From the NCBI GenBank assembly GCA_031365665.1, contig JANLYO010000116.1, forward strand, positions 1 through 27,772: DNA of 27,772 bases, written 5' to 3'. Below the pieces are notes generated by a model. The model was not told the DNA's origin. It made no database searches and saw only the letters and a list, made by a program, of their open reading frames with translations. The DNA comes from JANYCG01 sp031365665. GTDB lineage: Bacteria; Pseudomonadota; Gammaproteobacteria; Burkholderiales; Burkholderiaceae_C. This document shows, piece by piece, positions 15,815 to 23,352 of the stretch. Within the stretch, counting starts at the first letter, position 1. Each line of letters opens with the position of its first letter. The position numbers were made by a program, and so were the translations under genes.

Positions 15815-16695
15815 GCGGATACCACTTGCAAATTGGGCAATCCGGGGATGGCAAATCGTTCTGGAAAGCGCTCGGGGTCAAACGCCAGGTCGCCGTCTTT
15901 TTGGGCATGGCCGGTGGCCCTGAGGCCTTTGAAGTCGTAACGTTTGCCGTCCATCAAGTGTGAGGGCACAAGGTTTTGCAGCGCGCTGAACATGCTTTCA
16001 ATGCGCCCTGGGTGTTTCTTCTCCCATTCACGCAGCATCGCGCCGACCTGTTTGCGTTGCAGGTTTTCCTGGCTGCCGCACAGTGTGCAGGGGATGATGG
16101 GGAAATCGCGGTGGGCGGCCCAGCGCATGAGGTCTTTCTCCGCCACGTTGGCCATCGGCCTGATGACGATGTGCCGGCCGTCGTCGCTGACCAGTTTGGG
16201 CGGCATGCCTTTGAGTTTTCCGCCAAAAAACATGTTGAGAAAAAAGGTCTGCAACATGTCGTCGCGGTGGTGGCCCAAGGCAATTTTGGTAGCACCCAAC
16301 TCATCCGCCACGCGGTACAAAATGCCACGGCGCAGGCGGCTGCACAGGCTGCACATGGTTTTGCCTTGCGGGATCACCCGTTTGACGATGCTGTAGGTGT
16401 CCTGGTTTTCAATGTGGAAGGGCACGCCGATGCTGTGCAGGTAGTGGGGCAATATGTCCTCTGGAAAACCGGGTTGTTTTTGATCGAGGTTGACCGCGAT
16501 CAGATCAAAATTGATCGGCGCTCGGGCCTTGAGTTTCAACAGGATATCGAGCATGGCATAGCTGTCTTTGCCGCCGCTGACACACACCATCACCTTGTCG
16601 CCTTCCTCGATCATGTTGAAGTCCATGATGGCCTGGCCGACCTGGCGGCACAGGCGTTTTTCGAGTTTTTGGGTTTCCAAGACGGTGTCTACCAT
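15811..16695 (-). CDS. ttcA: tRNA 2-thiocytidine synthetase TtcA
   Basis: A 294-residue PP-loop enzyme. The ATP-binding SGGKDS is at 40-45. The Fe-S/sulfur-handling cysteines are Cys115 and Cys118 (MCSLCSRLRRG) and Cys203 and Cys206 (PCTLCGSQ). LGHHRDDMLQT is the usual central block. TtcA adds sulfur to cytidine 32 of certain tRNAs in the cytoplasm. Its ATG overlaps the end of folB by 7 bases (ATGGTAG) and its stop overlaps the TTG start of the phosphatase, so the genes are packed as one unit. Confidence 0.97.
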   Translation of the reverse strand: MVDTVLETQKLEKRLCRQVGQAIMDFNMIEEGDKVMVCVSGGKDSYAMLDILLKLKARAPINFDLIAVNLDQKQPGFPEDILPHYLHSIGVPFHIENQDTYSIVKRVIPQGKTMCSLCSRLRRGILYRVADELGATKIALGHHRDDMLQTFFLNMFFGGKLKGMPPKLVSDDGRHIVIRPMANVAEKDLMRWAAHRDFPIIPCTLCGSQENLQRKQVGAMLREWEKKHPGRIESMFSALQNLVPSHLMDGKRYDFKGLRATGHAQKDGDLAFDPERFPERFAIPGLPNLQVVSA

Positions 16696-17072
16696 TGTCC
16701 AGTCTCCACGCGGATCGCCACTTCGCAGTCATCAAATATAGCCAGTTTGGCGATTTTCACCCGCACGCCGCGTACGCCGGGCAGCTGCATCAGGCGGTTG
16801 GCGAGTTTGCCGATCAGGCTTTCCAGCAAGTTGACATGCTGTGCGGTGCATTCTTCAATGATGATGCGGCGCACTTTGCGGTAGTCCAGCACGTGGTGGA
16901 TGTCGTCGTCGCGCGGCAAAAGCGGCTGCGGCCCGAGGTGCAATTCAGCATCGACCTGGATCGGCTGGGGCGTGGTCAGCTCAGAGGCCAGGATGCCCAG
17001 GTTGGCGTTGAAACGCAGGCCGGTCAAGGTCAGGGTTTGGTGGCCGGTAGCCAGTGGCGGGTTCAAAGACAC
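16689..17072 (-). CDS. folB: Dihydroneopterin aldolase FolB
   Basis: A 127-residue protein of normal FolB length. The block LTGLRFNANLGILASE is the usual N-terminal substrate-binding region, LDYRKV carries the conserved Tyr, LLESLIGKLANRL is the central helix, and VKIAKLAIF carries the catalytic Lys region. It converts dihydroneopterin to hydroxymethyl-dihydropterin and glycolaldehyde in folate synthesis. The start is GTG at 17072, with a GAGG ribosome binding site 8 bases upstream. It lies 10 bases after the pteridine reductase-like SDR and overlaps ttcA by 7 bases. Confidence 0.93.
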   Translation of the reverse strand: MSLNPPLATGHQTLTLTGLRFNANLGILASELTTPQPIQVDAELHLGPQPLLPRDDDIHHVLDYRKVRRIIIEECTAQHVNLLESLIGKLANRLMQLPGVRGVRVKIAKLAIFDDCEVAIRVETGQW

Positions 17073-17082
17073 GGTGCGGGCC

Positions 17083-17883
17083 TCACATCAGGGAAAAATC
17101 GCGCTCGAATTTCATCAGGTGCTGCCCGCCATCGACCAGAAGTGTGGTGCCGGTGATGGAGGCATTCTCCAGTGCAAATTTCACGGTGGCGGCCACATCA
17201 GCGGCGGTGGAAGAGCGGCCCAGCGGGCTTTGCGTGTGCAGTTTGGCAAACTTTTCTTCACTGAGCAGGTGGCTGGTCAAGGTCAAGCCGGGTGCGACAC
17301 CGACCACGCGCACCTGGGGTGCCAAGGCCAAAGCCAGCATGGTGTTGGCGGCTTCGAGCGCGGCTTTGGAGAGGGTGTAGCTGAAGAAGTCAGGGTTTTG
17401 GTTCCAGAGCTTTTGATCCAGCAAGTTGACCACCACCCCTGAGGCCTGGTGCCCGCTAACTTGGGTGTTCAGGTGTGCATGCAAGGCTTGCGCCAGCAAG
17501 ATCGCAGCGCCAGTGTTGGCATGCAGGTGTTTGTCCAGCGCGGCGTAGCTGAAGCTGGCGGCGCTGTCGTGTTCGAAGGTCGAGGCGCTGTTGACCACCG
17601 CATCGACGCCGCCAAAGTGGGCTACCACGCGGGGCAGCAGAGCGCGCACATCGGATTCGTCGAGCAAATCCGCCTGAAATGCTGCGCTTGCATTGGAATT
17701 TTGGCCGTTGGGCTTGGCCAATAGTGCACATTCAGCTACTGTTTTAATAGCATCTTCAGTGGACTGGCGGTAGTGCACAGCCACCTGCCAGCCGTCTTTG
17801 GCGAGCGCCAAGGCGATCTCGCGCCCCAGCCGACGGGCAGCGCCGGTCACCAAAACGGTTTTGGGTCGGGGGTGGGGGGTCAT
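17083..17883 (-). CDS. SDR oxidoreductase, pteridine reductase / FolM-like
   Basis: I chose the ATG at 17883 (MTPHPRPKTVLVTGAARRLG), giving 266 residues; an upstream start at 17946 would overlap the divergent gene. The NADPH motif TGAARRLGRE is at 13-22, with Arg residues as in pteridine reductases. The active site is Tyr169-x3-Lys173 (YTLSK), and the residue 13 before the Tyr is Asp156 rather than the usual SDR Ser. That Asp/Tyr/Lys arrangement is the one of PTR1-type pteridine reductases. Adjacency to folB supports a pterin role, such as dihydromonapterin or dihydropterin reduction. Residues 44-66 are encoded by DNA noticeably poorer in GC and the loop there is slightly long. The exact substrate is inferred. 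Confidence 0.75.
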   Translation of the reverse strand: MTPHPRPKTVLVTGAARRLGREIALALAKDGWQVAVHYRQSTEDAIKTVAECALLAKPNGQNSNASAAFQADLLDESDVRALLPRVVAHFGGVDAVVNSASTFEHDSAASFSYAALDKHLHANTGAAILLAQALHAHLNTQVSGHQASGVVVNLLDQKLWNQNPDFFSYTLSKAALEAANTMLALALAPQVRVVGVAPGLTLTSHLLSEEKFAKLHTQSPLGRSSTAADVAATVKFALENASITGTTLLVDGGQHLMKFERDFSLM

Positions 17884-17918
17884 GAGGGTGTAGACGGTGC
17901 AGGCTGGGCGTACTTGGC

Positions 17919-19124
17919 ATGACGGACAATCTGCGCCAAATGCCAAGTGCTGCGATTTTAGCCAAGCCCCCCCACGGCCTACTGACCGGCCGGATCCAGG
18001 ACGTGATTCGGGCTGCTGGCGGCTGGATTGGCTTTGATGCCTTCATGGCCCTGGCCCTGTATGCGCCCGGCCTGGGTTATTACGCCAATGACAGCGTCAA
18101 ATTTGGCACCATGCCCGCTGGCGCGAATGGCGAAGGCAGTGATTTTGTGACGGCGCCCGAGATGACGCCGCTGTTTGGACGCAGCCTGGCGGCCCAGGTG
18201 GCGCAGGCACTGGCCGAGACCGGAACCGACCAAATTTGGGAATTCGGCGCGGGCACCGGTGCACTGGCGCGCGATGTGCTCGAAGCGCTGGACCGGCAAA
18301 ACGTCCGGTGGCAGCGTTATACGATCGTGGAGCTTTCTGGCGTGCTTCGCGCGCGCCAGCAAGAGAAGCTGTCAGCGTTTGGCGACCGGATTTGCTGGGT
18401 TGACCACCTGCCCGCCGCCATGCGCGGTGTGGTGGTGGGCAACGAAGTGCTGGACGCGATGCCGGTCAAACTGCTGGCGCGCCACAGTGGCAGCGCGCCG
18501 GGCGCCTGGTTTGAACGCGGCGTTGCGCTGAACCAGGTTTCAAACGAAGAAGAGCCGCGCAGGGCCACGTTTTACTGGGAAGAGCGGCCCACGGCGCTGC
18601 GACCGCCCTGCGAAATCGAAGGCCTGCACGCTTACGTGACTGAAATCCACCCGCAAGGCGAGGCCTTTATCCGCACCTTGGCGGATCATATGGAGTTTGG
18701 CGCAGCGTTTTTCATCGACTACGGCTTTCCCGAGCCTGAGTATTACCATGCGCAACGCCACATGGGCACGCTCATGTGCCACCGCGCGCATCGGGCAGAT
18801 GGTTCGCCATTGGCTGACGTGGGGTTCAAAGACATCACGGCGCACGTCAATTTCACAGGCACCGCTGTGGCGGCGCAAGACGCGGGGTTCGAGGTGTTGG
18901 GGTACTGCACGCAGGCCCGTTTTTTGATGAATTGCGGACTTCTGAATCACCTTGAAGATGCCAGTTTTGCCGACAAGGCCATGGCGCAAAAACTGATCGC
19001 AGAACACGAGATGGGTGAGTTGTTCAAGGTGATTGGGCTGGTGAAGCCACACCCGGATGCTGGTGCAAGCAAAAACTGGCAGGCTTTGGGCTTCGCCCAC
19101 GGTGACCGAACCCACACCTTATAG
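17919..19124 (+). CDS. Class I SAM-dependent methyltransferase, MidA/NDUFAF7 (COG1565) type
   Basis: A 401-residue protein. SDFVTAPEMTPLFGRSLA (about 74-91) is the hallmark of this family. The SAM-binding loop is WEFGAGTGALARDVLEAL (about 107-124), followed by YTIVELSGVLRARQ and VVGNEVLDAMPVKLL. The mitochondrial relative NDUFAF7 dimethylates an arginine of a complex I subunit; the bacterial substrate is not established. Starts at 17919 or 17940 are both possible and neither has a strong ribosome binding site. Its start lies 35 bases from the divergent SDR start, so the promoters overlap. Confidence 0.88.
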   Translation: MTDNLRQMPSAAILAKPPHGLLTGRIQDVIRAAGGWIGFDAFMALALYAPGLGYYANDSVKFGTMPAGANGEGSDFVTAPEMTPLFGRSLAAQVAQALAETGTDQIWEFGAGTGALARDVLEALDRQNVRWQRYTIVELSGVLRARQQEKLSAFGDRICWVDHLPAAMRGVVVGNEVLDAMPVKLLARHSGSAPGAWFERGVALNQVSNEEEPRRATFYWEERPTALRPPCEIEGLHAYVTEIHPQGEAFIRTLADHMEFGAAFFIDYGFPEPEYYHAQRHMGTLMCHRAHRADGSPLADVGFKDITAHVNFTGTAVAAQDAGFEVLGYCTQARFLMNCGLLNHLEDASFADKAMAQKLIAEHEMGELFKVIGLVKPHPDAGASKNWQALGFAHGDRTHTL

Positions 19125-19138
19125 AAATCAAAGCCACC

Positions 19139-19333
19139 ATGCTGCGCTGGGTCTTCGTGATTTTTCTGGCTTTGATACTGATCAATGCGTTTGGCCCTTT
19201 TTTGCGCCGCTTGGGTTTTGGAAAATTGCCAGGCGATTTACATTTCAAGCTGTTTGGCCGGGAGTGGTTTTTGCCGCTGTCGACCACGCTGCTGCTGAGT
19301 TTCGTGGCGAGCGCCCTGGCTCACTTGCTTTAA
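19139..19333 (+). CDS. Small DUF2905-type membrane protein
   Basis: A 64-residue protein with two hydrophobic helices (about 3-20 and 45-62) joined by the polar block RRLGFGKLPGDLHFKLFGREW. The GxLPGDxxxxxxGREWxxPL pattern is typical of DUF2905 proteins as I know the family. Function is unknown. It follows the methyltransferase by 14 bases and precedes the ROK gene by 6 bases, suggesting co-transcription. Confidence 0.8.
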   Translation: MLRWVFVIFLALILINAFGPFLRRLGFGKLPGDLHFKLFGREWFLPLSTTLLLSFVASALAHLL

Positions 19334-19339
19334 GATTCG

Positions 19340-20353
19340 ATGCCGAGACACATGACAACAATCGATCACATCGAACGCAAAAATCTGCCTGCATTTGGCG
19401 AGATTGAGGGCGTCAAGGCCTGTGTGGACATCGGCGGCACCAAAGTTGCCGTCAGCATGGCGGACCGCTCGGGCATTCGGGGCCGCGTCAGCGAGGCGAC
19501 CTGCAAAGTCGGGGACAACGGGGCGCTGTCGCGCCAGATCATCCGGCTGATGGGCCAGAGCTGCGAAAGCCTTGGCTTGGCCTTGGCCGACGTTGCGGCA
19601 GTGGGGGTGTCGTCTTGTGGCCCATTTGCCATGCGGGATGGCTTGGTGGAACTGGCCGCACCGAATATTTGCGGCGGACTCGCCGGGCCACAGCGTGGTT
19701 TGCCCAACGACTGGCGCACGGCTTTGTTGGAAGCGCCCCTGCGAGCCGTGTGCGCTACGGTACGTGTTGAAAACGATGGCATTGGCGCCCTTGAGGCTGA
19801 GCGGCGCTGGGGTGCCTTGCAGGCCCGCGGCCAAGCGCTCGCCAATTGCGCCTACGTGACCTGGAGCACTGGCATTGGCGTGGGCCTGTGCGTCGATGGC
19901 AAGGTGTTGCGCGGCAAAAACGGCAATGCCGGGCACGCCGGGCACATGTTCGTCACCAGCAACGATGAGGCCCTGTGTGGTTGCGGCAATATCGGCGATG
20001 TGGAAGCGCTGGTGGCGGGCAATGCCATTCCCAGGCGCTTTTCGTCGATTGGCTACGCCGACGCGGCTGCACTTTTGGAGGCTGCGAAATCCGCAGACGC
20101 GCGTGCCGAGGCTTTGGTTGGTGATTTGTGCCAGGTGATGGGGCGCATGTTTTACAACCTGGCGGTCACGCTGGACCTGGAGCGCATCAGCATTGGCGGC
20201 AGCGTCTACTGGCACCATCGTGACTATTTGTTGCCGCGCCTGCAAAAATACCTGCACGGCAAACTGCCTTCGCTCACGGACGGTTGTGAACTTGTCAGCG
20301 CTGGCCTGGGCGACCGAGTGGGTGATTTCGCGGCCTTGGCGCTGGTTACATAG
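19340..20353 (+). CDS. ROK-family sugar kinase-like protein
   Basis: A 337-residue protein (a second ATG at 19352 may be the true start). The phosphate-binding motif VDIGGTKVAVSM is at about 29-40 and the catalytic Asp is Asp146 in VENDGIGALEAE. The ROK zinc site is altered: GHAGHM supplies His, and Cys213 and Cys215 are present, but the third Cys of CxCGxxGC is Asp220 (CGCGNIGD). ROK proteins are glucokinases, N-acetylmannosamine kinases and related enzymes; there is no HTH here, so this is an enzyme type rather than a repressor. The substrate is unknown. Asp may still bind metal, or the site may be weakened. Confidence 0.87.
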   Translation: MPRHMTTIDHIERKNLPAFGEIEGVKACVDIGGTKVAVSMADRSGIRGRVSEATCKVGDNGALSRQIIRLMGQSCESLGLALADVAAVGVSSCGPFAMRDGLVELAAPNICGGLAGPQRGLPNDWRTALLEAPLRAVCATVRVENDGIGALEAERRWGALQARGQALANCAYVTWSTGIGVGLCVDGKVLRGKNGNAGHAGHMFVTSNDEALCGCGNIGDVEALVAGNAIPRRFSSIGYADAAALLEAAKSADARAEALVGDLCQVMGRMFYNLAVTLDLERISIGGSVYWHHRDYLLPRLQKYLHGKLPSLTDGCELVSAGLGDRVGDFAALALVT

Positions 20354-20473
20354 TTCCTCACCGGGTGACGTGCCGGGCGGCTACAGTGCGGTGTATATTG
20401 GACACTGGCCCACCCCCATTCGCCGAGAGCTGGGTCGGATCGATAGACCTCAACTACTTGGAGACTTAACCCA

Positions 20474-20740
20474 ATGATGTCAATACTTTGGACTTTGATC
20501 GTCGGTTTGGTGGTGGGCTTTATTGCACGGGCCGTCAAACCCGGCGACGACAAGCTCGGGCTGGTCATGACGGCTGTTTTGGGTGTTGCCGGGTCGTTTT
20601 TGGCCAGTTACGCAGGCGCCGCATTGGGGTGGTACAAGCAGGGCGACGCCGCCGGATTTATCGCTTCCGTGGTGGGTGCCATCATTTTGCTGCTCATCTA
20701 CGGGATGGTGAAAGGCAAGACACCCGGCGGCGGCACATGA
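20474..20740 (+). CDS. GlsB/YeaQ/YmgE-family small membrane protein
   Basis: An 88-residue protein starting at ATG 20474 (a second ATG follows at once), with GGAGA at 20460-20464. Three hydrophobic helices are visible: WTLIVGLVVGFIARAV, a central glycine-rich segment with AVLGVAGSFLASYAG, and ASVVGAIILLLIYGMV. The G-x-x-V-G-x-I-A-R pattern and the C-terminal helix are typical of the 'transglycosylase-associated' family, which is often stress-induced in enterobacteria. The biochemical role is not known. A TATATT at about 20393-20398 could be a -10 box, but its -35 is poor. Confidence 0.85.
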   Translation: MMSILWTLIVGLVVGFIARAVKPGDDKLGLVMTAVLGVAGSFLASYAGAALGWYKQGDAAGFIASVVGAIILLLIYGMVKGKTPGGGT

Positions 20741-20792
20741 CGACGGTCTGATCGGCGCGGCCTGCAAGCCCACGCGGGAAAGCCGGAGCCTA

Positions 20793-21992
20793 TCAGACGT
20801 TGATGCCTGCCGCGAGCGACGCCACTACCGCCTTGACTCTGGCCGCTCGCACCCATTCGCCGTACGCCGGACCACTGGGCACATAGGCTGCGTCTGCGGG
20901 AAGGGCGGCCCCAGACGCAATGCTTCTGGCAGCATCGAAGGCTGACAGCAAGCGATGGTTTGCAGACGCGGGCGTGAGTGGCCTGGATTCATCCGAGTGT
21001 TGCAAAAACCCGCTGGCACGCAGCAAGTCAATAAAGCGAGCCGGTTTCCTGAACGCGTCGCAGCGCTCAAATAAATGCACGAGTTCTTCTGGTGTCGCAT
21101 GAGCGGACTGCCCAATGGCCGCCCGCTCTTTTACCAACAATTTGGCTAGGGCGCCGCTTTCGCGTGGAATCCGTCGATAGAAGTTCCCGTCCGCCAAAAA
21201 ATATTGCATCAAGCAGGCAAAACGCACGGGCAGGCTTGCGTTTTGTTCCGCCGCTTGATCGAGCGCGTGAAAGTTCGCCAAGCCCAAGTCGGGTGTCACT
21301 TGAGGCCTGCCTGACAAAGGCGGCATCACATCGGCCAATGCCCCGCATGATGACAAAACTGCCAACATGCGCGATGGCTTGGCCGCCATCAGGCCCGATT
21401 GCAGCTCCTGCCAAACACGTTCGGCGACCAGTGCGCGCGTCTCACCGGAATTCACCATGGAACGCATGAGCAGCATCGTCTCCTCTGCCACAGAAAAGTC
21501 GGCAAAACGCGCGGCAAAACGGGCGACGCGCAAGATGCGCACCGGGTCTTCGCGGAAAGCCGGAGTCACGTGCCGCAAAAGCTTGGCCTGCAAGTCCGCC
21601 TGGCCCCCAAAGGGATCAATTAAACGCTGTGGATCCAGTGTCAACCTTGTGGGGGACTTGTCTTGGCCGAGGAACTCGGCAGAGCTTGCCGCATAAGCCA
21701 TCGCATTGATGCTGATGTCGCGCCGCGCCAGATCCTCCAGAAGCGTCACCTCTGGCGCGGCATGGATGGAGAAGCCGCGGTAACCCGGCCCGGTCTTGCG
21801 CTCGGTTCGTGCCAGCGCATATTCCTCGTGGGTGCTGGGGTGCAAAAAAACCGGAAAGTCACGGCCCACCGGCAGATACCCCAGTGCCACCATCTGGTCG
21901 GGCGTGGATCCCACCACGACCCAATCCCGGTCGTTCACCGGCAAACCCAACAAGGCATCGCGAACCGCACCGCCAACCAAATAGACATCCAT
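20793..21992 (-). CDS. cca: CCA-adding tRNA nucleotidyltransferase
   Basis: I chose the ATG at 21992 (MDVYLVGGAVRDALLG), giving 399 residues; an upstream ATG at 22061 would add an unusual 23-residue tail. The class II nucleotidyltransferase core is clear: GGAVRD at 7-12, catalytic Asp21-x-Asp23 (NDRDW), RRDISINAMA and EDPVRILRVARFAARF. The enzyme adds or repairs the 3' CCA of tRNAs. In E. coli-type Cca an HD phosphohydrolase motif follows the block LDVRFAAL; here the matching block LPVRFACLMQYFLADG lacks it. The core synthesis activity should be intact, while the HD activity is probably absent. It ends 52 bases from the convergent GlsB-like gene. Confidence 0.95.
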   Translation of the reverse strand: MDVYLVGGAVRDALLGLPVNDRDWVVVGSTPDQMVALGYLPVGRDFPVFLHPSTHEEYALARTERKTGPGYRGFSIHAAPEVTLLEDLARRDISINAMAYAASSAEFLGQDKSPTRLTLDPQRLIDPFGGQADLQAKLLRHVTPAFREDPVRILRVARFAARFADFSVAEETMLLMRSMVNSGETRALVAERVWQELQSGLMAAKPSRMLAVLSSCGALADVMPPLSGRPQVTPDLGLANFHALDQAAEQNASLPVRFACLMQYFLADGNFYRRIPRESGALAKLLVKERAAIGQSAHATPEELVHLFERCDAFRKPARFIDLLRASGFLQHSDESRPLTPASANHRLLSAFDAARSIASGAALPADAAYVPSGPAYGEWVRAARVKAVVASLAAGINV

Positions 21993-22073
21993 GCTGAAGT
22001 GTAGAACTTGCCCATTGCCATTCGCCTCCGACCCGCGTGCAGTAGCGATGCTGACCGGCAAGTTTTCCAGTGT

Positions 22074-22997
22074 TTAGACGCGCTTGTTGGGGAGCTCCGC
22101 GACGCAGGCTTGAATGACCTGACGCAGCCAAAGATGGGCTGGATCATGCTCGCGGTGGTTCGGCCACGCCATGACTTCTATCAAGGGTGGCATTTCAAAC
22201 GGTGTGTCGATCAGGCGAAGCGGGAAATTTTGGGCAAAGTGTTCAGCCTGACGGCGGTGCAAAGTCGCCACACGGTGGGTGCCGATGAGTACCTGAGGCA
22301 GTATGCTGAAGTTATCGACGATCGTTTCAATCCGGCGTTGTTTGCCTATGCGCGGCAAAAACCACTCTTCAAACGCCAGGCTGTGCTCGTCGCCAAAATG
22401 CACGGCGATGTGCCCCATTTCCATATATTGACCGAAGGTGAAGGACTCCTCAATGTGGCGATTGCCCGACCAAACCATGCAGACATGCGTGTCTTCAAAC
22501 AATTTGGTTTTCGGCTCGGGGAAAGGCGCCATATAAGGCTCGGGCATCACCAACAAATCGATATCCCCTCGCTCGAACACTTCCAACACGTTTTTCATGG
22601 GGCTGCGGATATCCAGCACCACGTGGGGTGCCAGAGCCGCAAGCTTGCGCACCATTTGTGCCAGCAAAACGGTGGTGGCATAGTCGGAAGCACAAATCAA
22701 GAAGCTGCGCTGCGCAGTTTGGGGATCAAATCCCGGCTTTCGGGCAATGGCCGCCCGCGCTTGCAGCAGGGTGTCTCGAACCGGTTCAACCAGACTTTCC
22801 GCAAGCGCTGTGAGAACCAAGCGCCTGCCGACCGGCACCAGCAACTCGTCTCCAAAATACTCGCGCAATCGCGCCAGCGCACCACTTGCGGCGGATTGCC
22901 CAATGTGTACGCGTTTGCTGGCCTTGGTGACATTGCGCTCCTCAAGCAGGGCATCCAGGATCACCAAGAGATTCAGATCAAAACGTTCCAGTCTCAT
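22074..22997 (-). CDS. LysR-family transcriptional regulator (NodD/NahR/LinR-like)
   Basis: A 307-residue protein starting MRLERFDLNLLVILDALLEE. The winged HTH (residues about 6-65) includes ERNVTKASKRVHIGQSAASGALARLREYFGDELLV, a pattern of the NodD/NahR/LinR branch that often responds to aromatic compounds. The effector-binding domain follows with DLLVMPEPYMAPFPEPK and the C-terminal end HLWLRQVIQAC. It diverges from the Bug-GST-GST-dioxygenase genes and is the expected regulator of them. One copy of a 17-bp direct repeat lies 10-26 bases upstream of its own start codon, so autoregulation is plausible. Confidence 0.93.
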   Translation of the reverse strand: MRLERFDLNLLVILDALLEERNVTKASKRVHIGQSAASGALARLREYFGDELLVPVGRRLVLTALAESLVEPVRDTLLQARAAIARKPGFDPQTAQRSFLICASDYATTVLLAQMVRKLAALAPHVVLDIRSPMKNVLEVFERGDIDLLVMPEPYMAPFPEPKTKLFEDTHVCMVWSGNRHIEESFTFGQYMEMGHIAVHFGDEHSLAFEEWFLPRIGKQRRIETIVDNFSILPQVLIGTHRVATLHRRQAEHFAQNFPLRLIDTPFEMPPLIEVMAWPNHREHDPAHLWLRQVIQACVAELPNKRV

Positions 22998-23006
22998 GTG
23001 GTTCTC

Positions 23007-23023
23007 GGGTTATCCCTTGGTAT
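23007..23023 (+). repeat. Direct repeat copy 1 in the lysR-Bug regulatory region
   Basis: gggttatcccttggtat matches the copy at 23235-23251 in 15 of 17 positions. It lies just upstream of the lysR start codon. A paired regulator site is possible. Confidence 0.7.
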
Positions 23024-23167
23024 TGCTTTGATTGATGTGCTTCATTAAAACAAACTGTTTTTCGCAAGTGCATGTTCCAGGCAACATCTCAAAATTAATC
23101 GACTTTCGCCATGTTCGTTTTATTCGCAGAATAAATGGGCTTATAGATTCCCAATATTATCATTGGT

Positions 23168-23188
23168 TTGCTATATATTATATAGCAA
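23168..23188. promoter_or_regulatory. Perfect AT-rich palindrome, candidate LysR operator
   Basis: TTGCTATATA and its exact reverse complement TATATAGCAA are separated by a single T. LysR-type regulators bind interrupted dyads of the T-N11-A kind, and such a pair is available inside this palindrome. It lies about midway between the two divergent starts, 171 bases from the lysR ATG and 165 from the Bug ATG. Operator function is inferred. Confidence 0.55.
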
Positions 23189-23234
23189 CTAACAGCGTCA
23201 CGACAAGCTCCCTGCAACGTCAAAACACTGACTA

Positions 23235-23251
23235 GGGTTTGCCCTTGGTAT
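23235..23251 (+). repeat. Direct repeat copy 2 in the lysR-Bug regulatory region
   Basis: gggtttgcccttggtat, same orientation as copy 1 and differing from it at two adjacent positions. It lies about 100 bases upstream of the Bug start codon. Confidence 0.7.
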
Positions 23252-23352
23252 CGGTCGGTTCAATACAAACCATCTGTACAAACTGTTTCTCTGATTCGAG
23301 CTGGTTTCGTATCCTCTGGGTTCTCAAAAACACATCCTGTCAGGAGACTTCC

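Larger units (their letters stand above)
22998..23352. other. AT-rich divergent regulatory region between lysR and the Bug gene
   Basis: This 355-base region has no gene; an in-frame extension of the Bug gene back to 23239 is not credible because its signal peptide begins at 23353. The centre (about 23040-23230) is AT-rich. It holds a perfect palindrome at 23168-23188 and is flanked by a near-perfect direct repeat (23007-23023 and 23235-23251). Promoters for both directions must lie here, but I could not fix -35/-10 pairs with confidence. Confidence 0.75.

Noticed and set aside
20354..20473. Promoter or terminator between the ROK and GlsB-like genes
   Set aside because: A TATATT is present but without a convincing -35, and there is no hairpin followed by a T-run.
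23239..23352. Upstream start for the Bug protein at 23239
   Set aside because: It would place about 38 residues before an obvious signal peptide; the ATG at 23353 has AGGAG at good spacing.
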